Shown: positions 1 to 12,063 of the stretch, one piece after another
Layout of the letters: the number at the start of each line of letters is the position of its first letter
How positions within the stretch are numbered: the stretch's first letter is position 1
Source: Reticulitermes lucifugus
Lineage: Eukaryota; Arthropoda; Insecta; Blattodea; Rhinotermitidae
DNA: 64,000 bases
Direction: 5' to 3'
NCBI GenBank assembly: GCA_026260175.1
Contig: JAKCWW010000395.1
Span: 41,523-105,522, forward strand
Made by a program: the position numbers and the translations under genes
The notes under the pieces: generated by a model
The model's database searches: none
Seen by the model: the letters and a program-made list of their open reading frames with translations, nothing else
What the model was told of the DNA's origin: nothing

Positions 1-368
1 CTTAATGGGTGGCTAATGAGAGATGCACAAGCTTTTAAGATTTTACTTGTTATTTCATCATAACGTGATGATTTTTTTGGTTTAAGGCAATGCATTATAC
101 GTTTAATTTCAGCCTCGGTGACTGGGATTCTTTTCACGCTAGGGAAGTTTCCTGGAAATGAATCTTCTAAAAATGAGACAGCATCTCCATTCTCTACTTG
201 CTGTATGTTTAATTTTTCAGTAATTGTTAGAAAGAAGGTATTGAAGGCATTAGCCACGTTTTTTGGATCCGTTAATTCTTCATTGTTCACAAGCAAGGAG
301 GGCACCAGTTCCATGGAATGTACTTTTCCTGTCTCTTTCTTTATAATGTTCCAAGTTGAGGCAAAGAG
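1..368 (-). mobile_element. LINE reverse-transcriptase fragment, jockey-like (runs off the left edge)
   Basis: The minus strand translates without a stop from about 368 down to the window edge. In order it shows STWNIIKKETGKVHSME, then NVANAFNTFFLTITEKL, then LKPKKSSRYDEITSKILKA. The last stretch is the start of the reverse-transcriptase fold of jockey-type LINE ORF2 proteins, where family members usually read K-K-S-S-G-Y-D; here the glycine is arginine. Such an ORF2 sits between the endonuclease and the catalytic YADD box, so this is a piece from the middle of the element. The 5' end is lost near 368, where similarity stops abruptly. It is probably a 5'-truncated or rearranged copy whose remainder lies to the left of the window. 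The clade name is from memory of similar insect proteins. Confidence 0.75.
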
Positions 369-560
369 GCCACAGGTGACATCATGATACGGCACATGCG
401 CTTTGTTTGCAGGTTAACGGAGGCAACTATACAAGACACACTCTCAGATTATTTAATACTTATTGCTTTTCAACGGCAACAATGGTTACGCGAAAGCGCC
501 TCAGTGTAACCTTATATGTTCATTGCCTGTTTTGTTGTGATTCATCGCTACCAGATTTCA

Positions 561-817
561 GACCGGGATATCGTAGTCGGTATAGCGACTCGCTACGCGT
601 GAACGGTCCGGGGATCGAATCCCGGTGGGAACGAGCTCTTCCATGCCGTTCACACTGGCCCCGAGTCCCACTCAGCCTCTGCTATGGGGGTAAACCGGCC
701 GGGATGTGGTGCTAACCACCCACCTCCTTCTAGTGCCGGGTCGCGAATGGGCTGGAGCTATTCCTCCGCCTCCCCTCTCTGCCTGTATATCCATGTCATG
801 GAGTGGCCTTCGCATTT
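561..817 (+). mobile_element. SINE family B, near full length, with target-site duplication
   Basis: The tRNA-like head has a B-box-like stretch GGGATCGAATCCC near 611-623 and an A-box-like stretch around 573-588. The body (CACTGGCCC, then a CGGCCGGGATGTGG block) matches the copies at 2385 and 31513. The element is flanked by near-identical 12-mers, TACCAGATTTCA at 549-560 and TACCAGACTTCA at 818-829, as expected from LINE-mediated insertion. RNA polymerase III would be expected to transcribe an active copy from the internal boxes. No coding content; the open frames here are chance. Confidence 0.75.
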
Positions 818-875
818 TACCAGACTTCAATTGTACTTATTCAGTAACCACCTGGTTAACAAAATAAAGTACTAA

Positions 876-1190
876 TTACCTTCATGCAGCAACATCCTTC
901 TTCAGAAGTTAATATTTTCTCAGCTAGTCAAGAAATTGCCTGCAGTTTATGGAACCTGGATATTCATTACCGTGTTCAAAAGAGCCCATCTCTTCCATCT
1001 ATCCTGAGCCAAATGAATCAATTCCACGCCCTCCCATACTTTAAAAGCCATTTTAATATTTCTTTCCCATCTACATCTAGGTCTTCCTAGGGGTTTAAGC
1101 TTCCATACGATGACCCTGTACTATTTTTTTTTTCCACATGTGTGCCACCTTCTCCGCTCGTCTCATCCTCCTTGATTAATTCTTCATTAA
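876..1190 (-). mobile_element. LINE family 1, 3' fragment
   Basis: Read on the minus strand this follows the same order as the better copies at 7157 and 10741. Diverged codons for the region around MRWAGHVARM (near 1140-1180) come first, then a block equivalent to GRRPLGRPRRRWED. The non-coding tail with TTTCTTGACTAGCTGA and GAAGAAGGATGTTGCTGCATG ends near 876. The coding part is heavily decayed, so this is an old copy. Confidence 0.6.
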
Positions 1191-2368
1191 TTGCCGCTAT
1201 TAAACTGAAAATTGAAGGGAAAACTTTTGCGCCTTCGCCATGTTTTTACTTTACATACTACAAAACAATTACCTTAACGTAAGTTATATATTCTTCACAT
1301 ATGTAGCACCGTACGTATACTATTTCCTAATGTAGGTCTAGGTAATAAATATGCACTTAATGTGCTAATATAATAGTCTGATATTTGCGCTGTTATGTTG
1401 TGAAATATGTAACGAGAGTCTGATGTTGCTGGACGTGATATAAACTTCTTATTATTTAATTCTAAGCCTTCCAGCTGGTCCCCTTCGATCACATTAGGAT
1501 ATTTAACGTGACTGCTTTCAGTAAACATTGAACCAGAATTCAGTAACGATGTTGGCCTGCTTTATGCTGAAACACAAAAATCACAAGTCTGATGACACAG
1601 GAAATGAAATTTGTCTCTGCGGGAGTCCAAGTTTGTCCAGTTTCTGAATACACATGTGAATTCCTGCCACTGCCCTTAACGTTAAAGAACACGACGACTG
1701 TACATGTACATGTACCATCTGCTTTTGCGTTTAAAGCGTCCGCATTTTGCCCACAGCATGCATTTTTCTGTTTCGTGTAAATAAATAGCTGTTGTTTCCG
1801 TAAAGATAATTAACCGGTTGACCTTTGAAATAGAGATGCGGCTTGTTGCCGGAACTTTTAAATGTTATTTAATTGAATTTCAGACTTCAAAGGATTAATT
1901 ACCTCCTCTTAAATCGAATCGTTGGTCTTTTTATCCTTCGTTCTGATGTCCAGGATCTATTCATGTGAGGAAAATATCAGTTTCTGCTTTGCTGTTTTGT
2001 TACAACTTTTCAAGTAATATAATTGAATCTGAAGATTGCAAATTGTATTAGCTACAGCACACAAGCTTTATTGACACCTCATAATGATATCTATACTATA
2101 CACTGAAGTGTGGTATAGGCATGTTTTCCATAAATATACAACACGTTATAAACACACACAAAAAGAAAACTATAAGAGATATCAAAAAAAAGATTGCTCG
2201 AAATGTAACATTGTGTTTAATTAATCTAAACATTGCAAGAACATTTGGAGAAGTGGAGATGTAGCTCCACGTACTCTTAATTATTTAATATATGATGTTG
2301 AATCATATTTAAATAATAATAATAATAATAAAGCAGAATAAGTATTAAATACTTTTATTATATATGAC
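1190..2368. other. No gene recognised
   Basis: AT-rich sequence with only short chance frames (the longest about 77 codons). A short AAT microsatellite lies at about 2312-2330. Nothing else stands out. Confidence 0.5.
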
Positions 2369-2554
2369 ACATGACGGAAATATACAATGGGTACCGGGTC
2401 ATTCCCGGGGGTAAAGCGGCCGGGGCGTGGCGTTGACCACTCACTCACATCTAGCTCCGAGGTTAAGGAAAGAGTAGAGCTGTACCTCTACTTGCCCTCT
2501 GGGCCTTCATGGCCTGTTCTAGGGTGAACTTTACCTCTACATGACGGAAATATA
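2369..2554 (+). mobile_element. SINE family B, 5'-truncated, with exact 16-bp duplication
   Basis: Positions 2385-2538 match the 3' half of the copy at 31513: ACAATGGGTACC, GGGGTAAAGCGGCCGGGGCGTGG, CCGAGGTTAAGGAA, GGGTGAACTTTACCTCT (given as separate blocks). The 16-mer ACATGACGGAAATATA occurs exactly at 2369-2384 and 2539-2554. It is the target-site duplication and fixes both ends of the insert. The perfect duplication argues for a fairly recent insertion. The tRNA-like head is missing, as expected from incomplete reverse transcription. Confidence 0.85.
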
Positions 2555-5500
2555 TGTAGGACTGACGTATCCTTTGAAGAGTTAAAATTATTTCTCATTT
2601 TTATGTCCATTCGTGGACATGTAATTCATATTGTAACTTTATGAATCAGCTTATGTTCTCCACTTGAAGACTTTTGTTGAAATGTAATTTCTGAATTATG
2701 TTTCGGTAGACATGCTAGTTATGCTAGTAGCAGTAATAGTGTGAAATTCAAATTTCCTTATTATTTAAAAGTTTAATGCCTGTCTCAATGGAAACACATG
2801 GCTTCTCCAGTACGATGACCAAATAACACGAAAGAGAAACAACTGTCTGTAAAACATGCAGAACTTTTGGGTATGCAAATATGCTGTAAATATAGTTATT
2901 ATCGTGTTTCAAGTCTTTGAAGCCCAGTAACAATTAAATGTACCACGTGTTTTAACATTAAGAAATTCTCGTACAGAGTAGCCGGTAGATCGATATATGC
3001 CTGTTACGGATCCGTTCTGTGCGTTTTAGATACACAGAAGTTCTTCATTTTTACATTATGTTACAAGTATATTATATTTATCATGCCTTCAGTTTATTTT
3101 GCACGCACTGGGAAACCTTTAAAAGCTGATATTGTGTTCCGATATTACGTAAAATTTAAGCTCCTACTTCGCAGAAACGCACTCTTTCTCCATACAAAGA
3201 ACAATCTTTTATGCTATTGATCAGTTTTTATTTTCAGAAGTATACTAAGTTTGTAAATACGCTTTTTGGACACCTTGCAGAATTTAGAGTTTTCAAGTGT
3301 GTGGTATGTATAGTTACAGCTGTGATTTAAATGATCACTTATTACGGTTCCATGTTACCACGATAGTTTTTGTCATTACCATCAATTTACACCGCTATAT
3401 ATAAGTTAAAATGTAACATCTCTAACCTTCTGCCGTAACTTATCTCAATAATATTCCAAAGAATTCCCATTCCCTTGAAACACTTTCCATCCATAAATAC
3501 AAAGTGGTTTATAATATATAAGGAAATAATCATTGCTGCGAATATCATAAGAAACACATAAATGTCTGTATGGACAAAACCCAGAGAGTTTTTGGAATGT
3601 TCAAATAGGTAATGTGATGCTATGTAACTAAATATCACTGTGGTCTAAATACGAGTACACCGCTGTCCGACTTGTCATCGTGGCATTGTGCTTTTAACCA
3701 CAGGGAGAATTTTACTTTTACCGCGTAGAAGTCACCTGTTTTCGTAAATATTAAGTAAATCATCTAATATTCCACAAAGAGTTGTTAAACTAGGACTCAT
3801 TTTGTCCGCATTGTGGTTTCCTGGTTATAACACCATGGGGAGGAACCAACGTTTGGCACAAAGATACTTCCTTCCTCTCCCTAAACGTTGGTATTGTGCT
3901 CAACTGCCTAAAGATGGTGATAATATTCTTCTCTAAGATGTTAGAAGCCACTTCCAACTACCAGACACCTCAACCTGAAGAGAAGGTAGGCCAGAAATGT
4001 TGGTACTCACCGACCGGACTGCAATATGAATCAAACGCCATGAAAAAATCTTTTATTTGTGAAAATAGGCCTCAGCGTGTTCGCTTATGCCGCTTTTGCC
4101 GTTGCTTCTCCGTATAACATACGCGCTATGCTACCACGCCTCTCCCGTGCTCCAGTTGGGTAGCCCCCGGGATACAAACTGCTCCCTCAGGAGGTCGTTT
4201 TCCTCTGCTGCATCAGCCAGGGAGCCCGCCTTTTCCCGAAGGCAGTGCTACCCACCTACCTTCCCAATCTTACTTACCTACCCGGCACGTTATTTACGAT
4301 TAACTATATCACCTGTCTCTCCATCTTCCTCTCACTCTCCTACATTCACCTTTGCACACAATCTTTTTACTCCATCTCCTGAATCGTGTTTTCAAAACTC
4401 TCTTCAACATTTTTTCCATGTTCTTTGCTGTGTGTGTTTTTCATTCTATTTTTCTTCATTTCCTCACTTTACCATCCACTCCGTTTATTGTTTTCATTTT
4501 TCTTCACATTTCCCATGCGAGTTATTTAACCAAATCGTTGAACCTTGGTGACCTTTATCTTTTTTCGTTCCTGACGTAAAAGAAAAAAGGGATGCAAGTA
4601 ATACCTAGGTTCAAGCTTCTGCACAAAAATCTACTGTTAGAACAAAATTTGCCTTGCATATTCCCTCAAGTCGACTAGCTTATGTAAGTTTTCTAGACCA
4701 ATGTAATTTTAAATCACTTGTTCTTGGATGTTTTATCTACATTCACTTGCAAACACAACCCAGACGCTTCGCTGTGTCGTTATGTGACTGACTTTTTAAT
4801 TCACTTGCTCCGTGTTTTAACTTTAAAGTTTTTACACATATTTGATTGAATATCATCTCTGCAGGGTTTGTACAAATATAACACTAACTTGGATGACTCA
4901 ACTCACTTCATCATAAGTTTACTTTGAGTGTTTAAAATTTATGGACGCCTTTTTTATTATGGACATTTCTTCTTCCTTACGACACTGCATAAATTATTTC
5001 TTGCCATGAAATATAGCAAATTACCTCGCAAACGTTAATCTTGGCAGAAGTACAGCTTGTACCTAATGTTCTGTAAGTACTCCTTCCACTGTCATTTCTC
5101 GCAGCATGTCAGAAGATATGCAGTTCTGCCATTAATTTTTCAGAGTAAAAGCGATAGTTATGTCATGTTTGCCACAGCGTCTTCTTACCCTCACTTGCTT
5201 CTTTAAGTTACTTGTAACGTAACCGAAATCATAAGTAACCTCACATTTCGATAATTAGCACTTTGAAGACTTAAAATTCCTCAATAATGCCATCATCTTC
5301 AAGCGTGAATGAATCCTGGACTTCATGACTTTTAAAAGATGAAGGTAGTTCGTTAAGAGAAGAAATTATCATTTCCTGACCTCTAGTCAGGAAATGATAA
5401 CTTTTTGTCGCTGCCTCATATCGTAGAAAAGTTGAATTCTCTGCTACACGTACGCTGCTGCGGAAACCTCAAAATCTGAAAAGTCTTTTTGTGCAGAAAA

Positions 5501-6790
5501 CAATACATCTCTGTTACAAATCCTGGCCAATTAATTCTGTTTATGAAAGTACTATTCGCTGCATATTTCTGGCATCATCATAACACGCTCATAAAGAAAA
5601 TCTTTCTGCTAAGTGCACAGTTTGCGAATGCTATTGGGCATGGTGCACAGGGCTAGTTGACGTTTTGATTTGAAGGGTTAGTGAGCTTAAATTATTCAAT
5701 TCGCTAACGTTTGTATTCTAAAGGATTCATCCCACTTAGGCGCTATAAATCTGTCAGCGATGCTTGCTGTTGCAAAACGTCTTTCCTTTTGCATCAATAC
5801 TCTCTGGTCGTTCTCACAAATTCATACTTACGGCGGATATCGTAACATAGAAGTCCAGTAAAGGTATAGAAAGAATAAAATGTTGCCGGTTTAATATTTC
5901 AAAATATGTTACGAAGGCTTCCTTCCAAATCTTTTCCAATTCATTATCCATCAGTCATGTGTCACTCTAGACTTCGTGCTCTTATCCACCTACATCATAG
6001 ATATATAAATAAACCGCAAACAAACACACAAATGAGAATCGATTACTACGCGTTTTAATAAGCGACAATATTTATGTACAATGCGTACACACATGTCCTT
6101 TATTTGTTTCCGCGAGAAACTACAAGAACCGAGGACCACCACAAAATAAATCGTACTTTAAACATAAACAGTGGAAGAATGCAAAAGATTTTAACCTTAA
6201 CGAAAATTAAAATGAGTTGCACATAACTCGGTATTTATTGCTTTGATTCTAATTAAAATACCACCCTCTTGATGACGGTCCTGGAGGGGAGGGGGGAAGT
6301 AGGTCAGAAATACTCATGCAAATGATGTTTATTTGTGTACTATGATGATGTGTTATTAATTGCAATTCGGTATTTAATGCATGATTCTTAATATATGTAT
6401 TGAATACTATATGTTTTCCATGCGGCTCTCGGAATAAACAGCCATTATTTTCCTGAAACTCATTACCCTATTTTTCCTCTATCGCGGATGCGCTGTGTTG
6501 TGTCTGAGGCCGAAACTGAATTTGTACATAAATGTAAATCATTTTCAGGTTCCAAAGTGTAGCTCATCTTATTTTCCCCTAGGTAAGCGAAAATATACAA
6601 TGTCGTCGACAGTGTCGTCACTCAAAACATTATCAAATAACAGTATATCGAGATCGAATGTAGTGACGTGTTTCTTGCCATGTGATACACTGCAAGTCTG
6701 TTTATCAAACTTTATTTACAGACATTCGTGTAACAAGCATTTCAAAACGGGCTATGCTGATCATATAAAGCTGAGCTGTGTTGGGTAGTT
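2555..6790. other. Long stretch without recognisable genes
   Basis: AT-rich DNA with scattered chance frames. The longest, at 4087-4551, is rich in Phe, Ser, His and Leu and matches nothing I know. A 10-bp inverted repeat (ACCAACGTTT and its complement, arms about 3847-3856 and 3885-3894) and the hairpin listed separately at 5366 are the only structures seen. No LINE, SINE or transposase remnant was recognised. Confidence 0.45.
5366..5400. repeat. Perfect short inverted repeat (15-bp arms, 5-nt loop)
   Basis: TTATCATTTCCTGAC at 5366-5380 is followed by the 5-nt spacer CTCTA and the exact reverse complement at 5386-5400. No U-run or gene end adjoins it, so a terminator role is not suggested. 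It could be a small fold-back insertion or a chance palindrome fixed by template switching. Confidence 0.7.
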
Positions 6791-6794
6791 TATA

Positions 6795-7585
6795 TACAGA
6801 ATGTTTCAAGAGGAAGCTGCCATGCTTTGGAGAAAGTTCCTTAGGTTAAATTACGTAGATATGACAAAAAACACCTATATCGAAAGTTGAACGGCTACGG
6901 AGATAATGGCGAGATAGGTTTTAAAGAGTGGGAACTGTTATACATTTATTGATTACCAAATACGTATTAAATTTAGGAAGAATTTGTAGTTCCTGCAATG
7001 TTAACACCTGCACGTAACATCGGGTGAACATCTGAGTGACATAAAAATGTTAATTAAGCAAACAAACTCTCTCTGCTTTCACAAAAATTGTCCTAAGTGT
7101 TCCAAGTACTTTGCATAACAAACTCGCATCATTATGGTTTGCCTTGGCTGTCGGCTGAAGGTAGATGGGAGGATAATATTAAAATGGATCTTAAAGAAGT
7201 GGGATGGGGAGCATGGACTGGATTGATATGGCTCAGGATAGGGACACGTGGCGGGCTCTTTTGAATGCGGTAATGAACCTTCGGGTTCCATAAAATGCGA
7301 GGAATTTCTTGACTAGCTGATGACCTGTTAGCTTCTCAAGAAGGACTCTGCTCCATGGATTTAGTTAGGTAGTTAGTTAGTCGGCTCAAGGACGGACCTG
7401 CGCAGTATAAGGGTAACAAACTTGTTACACAGCTACAGTACGCGGAACCGTAAGAAAACCACATTTTTCTCTCTTCCGTTATCTCCGTAACCGTTCAAAT
7501 TCTGATATAGGTATGGTTGAATCGATGTAAATTAATCTAAGGGACGTTCACCAAAATTGTTACATTCCTGCTGAAACACCCTGTA
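6795..7585. mobile_element. TACAG-ended MITE, copy 1 (interrupted by a LINE fragment)
   Basis: The ends are inverted repeats of roughly 70 bases. The left end starts TACAGAATGTTTCAAGAGG; the right end ends CTGAAACACCCTGTA. Both carry the subterminal TTCCTTAGGTTAAATTAC-type block. Flanking bases are TATA on both sides, consistent with a TA target typical of Tc1/mariner-like elements. No transposase is encoded, so this is a non-autonomous element. A second copy lies at 28535. Without the LINE insert (224 bases plus a 6-base duplication) it would be about 561 bp. Confidence 0.75.
7157..7380 (+). mobile_element. LINE family 1, 3' end, inserted into the MITE
   Basis: This carries the last codons of the LINE protein (…[26 protein letters not shown] in a decayed frame), the conserved AATGAACCTTCGGGTTCC block, the tail AATTTCTTGACTAGCTGATG and a terminal TTAG microsatellite. 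The hexamer TCGGCT flanks it at 7151-7156 and 7381-7386 and is not duplicated in the second MITE copy. That marks a short target-site duplication and shows the LINE landed in the MITE after the MITE had inserted. Confidence 0.8.
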
Positions 7586-8350
7586 TATAAGCCTACATCT
7601 TTTAGTTTTTGACAGACTGTGCCACAAATGTATGCATTAGTGTGCTGAAACTGGTGACTTGATTACTACCTGATGTATTGTTACATACAGAAGCTTTGAA
7701 CCAATTCCAAGAAGAAACGTCTTCCTTTATTAGGTAAAAGTCGCTCTCTTTAACAAGAGACTGTCTGCTATTCTGAAACTGGATACCTCATTACTGTTTT
7801 CAGAAAAGCCCACCACTTTAGCCTATCCTAAGGTAGGCAAACATAGTTAACAATGAGGCAACCAATTTCAGTATGATCCACTGGAATACTGTTCGTTCCG
7901 ATTATTTTTTTCTCTTCAGACCATCCAATTAAATTTTTGTGTGCATTTCTTACATCTTCCACTCATGCTACGTTTGCTGCCCACCTTATTCTTTTTGATT
8001 GTATCACGTTAATAATATCTCGTCAACAGCAAAAGTTATGAAGCTCCTCATTATATCGTTTTCGCCAACATCCTGTTACTTTCTCCGTTTTAGTTACAAA
8101 TATTGTCTCCATTTTTTCGCTCTCAAACGCTGTCAAACTATAACGTCACTTATTATGGCTGACCAAGTTTCACACTCACACACGCTTACAGGTAGAGTTA
8201 TAGTTTTAGGTAGTAGGTTGGAATACAAGCGACTCTGAACATCATAGGGATTCTCCGATCTTAATTCCTTAATTTCTGTGTGAATATAATTTTCGTTGGT
8301 TGCTGTCATTTTATCTTACGTAAGAACTGCCATCTAAAATATGCTATTTA
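7586..8350. other. No gene recognised
   Basis: AT-rich sequence with only chance frames. No repeat similarity noticed within this window. Confidence 0.4.
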
Positions 8351-8351
8351 A

Positions 8352-8577
8352 AGAAACGTAGAGGGGGCACGAAGACGAGGAAGAAGACGTAAGCAGTTAC
8401 TGGATGACTATAAGGAAAGGAGAAGATTATGAAATTTGAAAGAGGAATCACTAAATCGCACTTTCTGGAGAACTGGTTTTGCAAGAGGCTGTGGAACTGT
8501 CGTAAGACACTACGTGGTGGTGGTGATGATGATGATAATTATGATGATGATAATGATGATGATGACGATGACAGTCA
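8352..8577 (+). mobile_element. LINE family 2, 3' end with GAT microsatellite tail
   Basis: Plus-strand match to the 3' end of the LINE at 23998-25130. Shared blocks are CGAAGACGAGGAAGAAGACG, GCAGTTACTGGATGA, GGAGAACTGG and AACTGTCGTAAGACA, followed by a GAT/GATGAT run at about 8520-8575. Other copies end in the same ATGATG-type run, so the microsatellite belongs to the element's 3' terminus. Coding remnants correspond to the last residues after the zinc-knuckle-like RRNCLLKH region. Confidence 0.75.
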
Positions 8578-10740
8578 TTTCGAAGCACTGACGAATATTG
8601 CTAAACAAACGTGTGCCAGTTCCATATAACTTGTGTTGAATAAATTTAATTTGTTTGAACCTTTAAAGCATTTGAGAGATCAATGAGGGACAGACTTTGA
8701 ATATTCAAATGCTGTGTTCGCCTTTTGATGGATTAAAATATGTCAGTATACGAAATCTGAGATTCTACCAGCTGTGAGGGACAGCAATATTATCATATGT
8801 GAAATGAGTGTGCGACTGGTAGATAGGTACCTAAATTTCGGGGAAACTGCTGCCTCCTTCTTCAGAGTAATATTTTCTGATTCAACAATATGAAGTAACA
8901 TATGCATTCTGTTGTGTTTTAAGTGTTTTTAAGTGAGCTTGAATCCGCTGGATCTTTGGTTTTAACTCCTTACAGCAGAATGCTGGCAGTATGTACCACC
9001 TGCTTTAATGTATAAAAACTTGGTATTATACCCAGATTGTAAATGTTTTCCTGATATTCTCATTATAAACAACGATTAATTTTGCTAGGATATATTAAGC
9101 GGTTGGTTTTGTAATAGGAAAGCCGTGTATTTTCTGTGAGGCACAAGATTCTTTATATGGTGTAGCATAATAATTGGAGGTTTCATAAGGCTCTTTTCGT
9201 AATTTATACAGCGCACATGCAAAATAATATCTTGTAAATAACATTTCATTCACTTCATATTATAGACATACACTTGGTTTGTGTCAAGTTGTGGACGGTG
9301 TATTTAAGATTAAACGCTGCAGCAGTTGGAGCACAATTTAATCTTGTTAAGTTGGTTGCTCCTAAAATTATTATGGCAGCAAGTAAGTGGCGTTACACGT
9401 ACTCAGCTCTTATCTCGCTTTTGTGCATCAAATCCCTGTTTAAACCACATGCTAACAGACGTCCATAGATCAACATGCCGGTGCGGTAATGTCTTTTCGT
9501 AAATAATTCATTGGATTAAGTTTGTAAGCCAGTTTATTAAAATAACAAGCAAGTTGAACATCGCCACGCTGTGTCTTGTTTCACATGTACTTTAATTTAG
9601 TTAGAAAGTTCAGGCTTAAAATCTTGGAGACGACCTTAGCCCTTTGAAGCCTGGAGCAGAGAGAGGTAAGAAAGAGTAGATAAAAAGAAGCCATTGGAGA
9701 AGTGTGAGGCATTTTGTTTCGGGGGTTGGTGGGGAAAGGCAGCGCCACTTTGTTAGAGTTTCGAGGCTTCTGTCTTTGAAATTTCAGCTGCCTATGTACT
9801 TGTTACGTTAATGCTTATTGGGTGTAGGTAAACACAAACAACTACTACTACTACTACTAGTACTACTACTACTACTACCATCACCAACCTTCTTCTTCTT
9901 CTTCTTGATCCGTGAAGACATAAAGACGTGGATGACTCAAAAATATTTGGAAAGACCCAGATTTAAAACTTTTTGAGTTGGGAGAAGAAGAAGGTAATGT
10001 CAGTGACTATGATAATAATAGTAATTCAGCCTTTTGTTTGTTTACACTCTGACAGACTAAAGGGAGATGGCAAGAGCAGATCTAATGCACACAAAACAAC
10101 ATAAATAGGCCTACAAATAAACAGCACACAAAAATGTCAAATTATTCAATTCAATTCAATTCAATTCAATTCTAGTTTATTAATGTGCCGAGTTAACAGC
10201 CAGATGGCTAATTATAGAAACAGCACAACATACAACGATTATAATATGATTATATGACATGATTATAGTGATAATAATAATAGTAGTAGTGAATTTACTA
10301 CGAAAATCAACTTGATACTTTTGAATATCTCGCCATGACACTACTTGCTCGAGGCCAGTGATCTTGGCGTTACACACAGTGAAACCCCTCAGCGATCGAC
10401 AGGCTTGTGTGTTCCCGCTGTAGGGATTACTGTAATACGACACAGGGGATCATTCTGCAGGGCATGTGAACCCTTCGCTGAATTTATCGGTCTTGCAGGA
10501 TTAAATGTGAGAGAGGATTTGGGCGACTATACCAAGTTTTACTTGTGACGTTTCCTGAAGCGCTTGTTACACGCAGTATAAGAGATAAGGTACCGGCTTC
10601 TGAGGGTGTAAAATCTTCAGGCATTGTGAAGTTCCTGTCTAATGAGACTTGACCGCTAGAAGGTAATGCGGTTTACGAGACACAACTATCTCTCTCCAAA
10701 TTGCAGGCATCTCTTTTACTTACTCAAATATTACCGAAAT
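8578..10740. other. No gene recognised; several microsatellites
   Basis: Simple repeats are ACT at about 9839-9880, TTC at about 9889-9906 and TTCAA at about 10144-10172. The rest is AT-rich with chance frames only. Confidence 0.5.
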
Positions 10741-11176
10741 ATATTTGAGCCTGAGAGGGACGAGGTGACAGGGGAGTGGAAAAGACTACATAACGAGGAA
10801 CTTAATGATCTGTATGCCTCACCAAATGTTATTCGTATGATCAAATCAAGAAGAATGAGATGGGCGGGGCATGTGGCACGTATGGAGGACAGGAGAGGAG
10901 CATAGAGTGTTTCGGTGGGAAGGCATGAGGGAAGGAGACCACTTGGAAGACTTTGGCGTAGATGGGAAGATAAAATTGAAATGGGTGGTCAATAAGTGGG
11001 ATCGGGAGGCAGGGACTGGATTGCTCTGGCTCAGAACAGGGGCAGGTGTCGGGCGCTTGTGAATGCGGTAATGAACCTTCGGGTTCGATAAAATTCAGGG
11101 AATTTCTTGACTAGCTGCGTATCTGTTAGCTGCTCAGGAAGGACTCTGCTTTATGAAGTTAGTTAGTTAGTTGTTT
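10741..11176 (+). mobile_element. LINE family 1, 3' fragment with ORF2 C-terminus
   Basis: The frame from about 10744 reads EPERDEVTGEWKRLHNEEL, then LYASPNVIRMIKSRRMRWAG, then HVARMEDRRGA. This is the C-terminal region that follows the reverse transcriptase in this LINE. An in-frame TAG interrupts at about 10903 and a TAA follows within GGQ*VGSGG. The rest ([22 protein letters not shown]) ends at a normal stop near 11080. The 3' tail has TTTCTTGACTAGCTG and finishes in TTAGTTAGTTAG at about 11161-11173. It is 5'-truncated and non-functional, but among the better preserved copies here. Confidence 0.85.
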
Positions 11177-12018
11177 GCTGAAATATAGTAGTAACATTCG
11201 ATGACACACGTGTTAAATCCGTTGTTTTTACCTAAGGGGCGATGATGTGTATATAGAAGCCTAAGAATTTAAATTCTGTCGTTATCCTGTCCCCATGTAG
11301 TAAGCTATTCCAAAAGTTACTAATATGTAAACCAGGTGACTTCAGTTGTCGCTGTAGAGTTGGTGCATTCGTCTTTCATATTTGTGAGGCCCTTGATTCA
11401 AAACTCGGCCCAGATACCCACTGTCCTAGCTCAAGTTTCGTATTATTTCTCAGTCCCTCCAGAAGTATATCAGTATACTTTCACATGCCTTCCAATTCAT
11501 CTTTCACTAATTATCGTGTTATTTGGTGTTACATCGTCTTGTTCCGCCGCTTGGGAATTTCACTAAACAATAAATAAATGAACCATACCAGACCTTCAAC
11601 TCATATATTATAAACATTGAAGAACAACCTTTAAATTGTCACTTGACGTAAATCAGTCTTTTGATTAGTGAAGTAAGACGCGCATTGTCGGTTCTGTTAG
11701 CTGACCAACCAACCAACTAATTAATGCAATGGAAAAGAGTAACCGCTCAGCTACCCTAGAAATTGTCCCTTTTTATGGAACGCAACTGTTCATTACCTTA
11801 ACCAAAACAGACCGTCGACTGTACCTTTTCTAAGCCAAATAAACCCATTCTATGATGTGTCATCGGATTTAACATCCACTTCAATAATATTCTACCGTTT
11901 ACGCATAGGTAATTGTTTTAACATTGTGTATAATTACAGATAGACACCAACATGTACATTTTTACTATTTACACGTGAATACTTGCAATATATGCTGTAG
12001 ACGTCCATGAAGTTTGTG
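11177..12018. other. No gene recognised
   Basis: AT-rich with chance frames; no structure recognised. Confidence 0.4.
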
Positions 12019-12063
12019 GCTCCCTGAAGATGGCCATATCTTGTGGCCGAAACATGTAGGAGC
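12019..12063 (+). ncRNA. Type-I hammerhead ribozyme candidate (solo)
   Basis: In order: helix I 5' strand GCTCC (12019-12023), core CTGAAGA (12024-12030), helix II GGCCA / TGGCC (12032-12036 with 12044-12048, 7-nt loop), core GAAAC (12049-12053), then ATGTA and helix I 3' strand GGAGC (12059-12063). Helix I is a perfect 5-bp match across the whole motif. Helix III would be only the palindrome ACATGT, as in the minimal hammerheads of Penelope-like elements and metazoan retrozymes. Cleavage would be expected after the GTA at about 12058. This is a structure read by eye; activity is inferred. Confidence 0.55.

Noticed and set aside
1592-1620. CTGATGACACAGG...GAAAT as a hammerhead
   Set aside because: No helix II can form between the two core-like blocks and helix I does not pair.
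3970-4010. CAACCTGAAGAG...AGAAATGTTGG as a hammerhead
   Set aside because: CAAC and GTTG can pair, but there is no stable helix II and the second core block is GAAAU.
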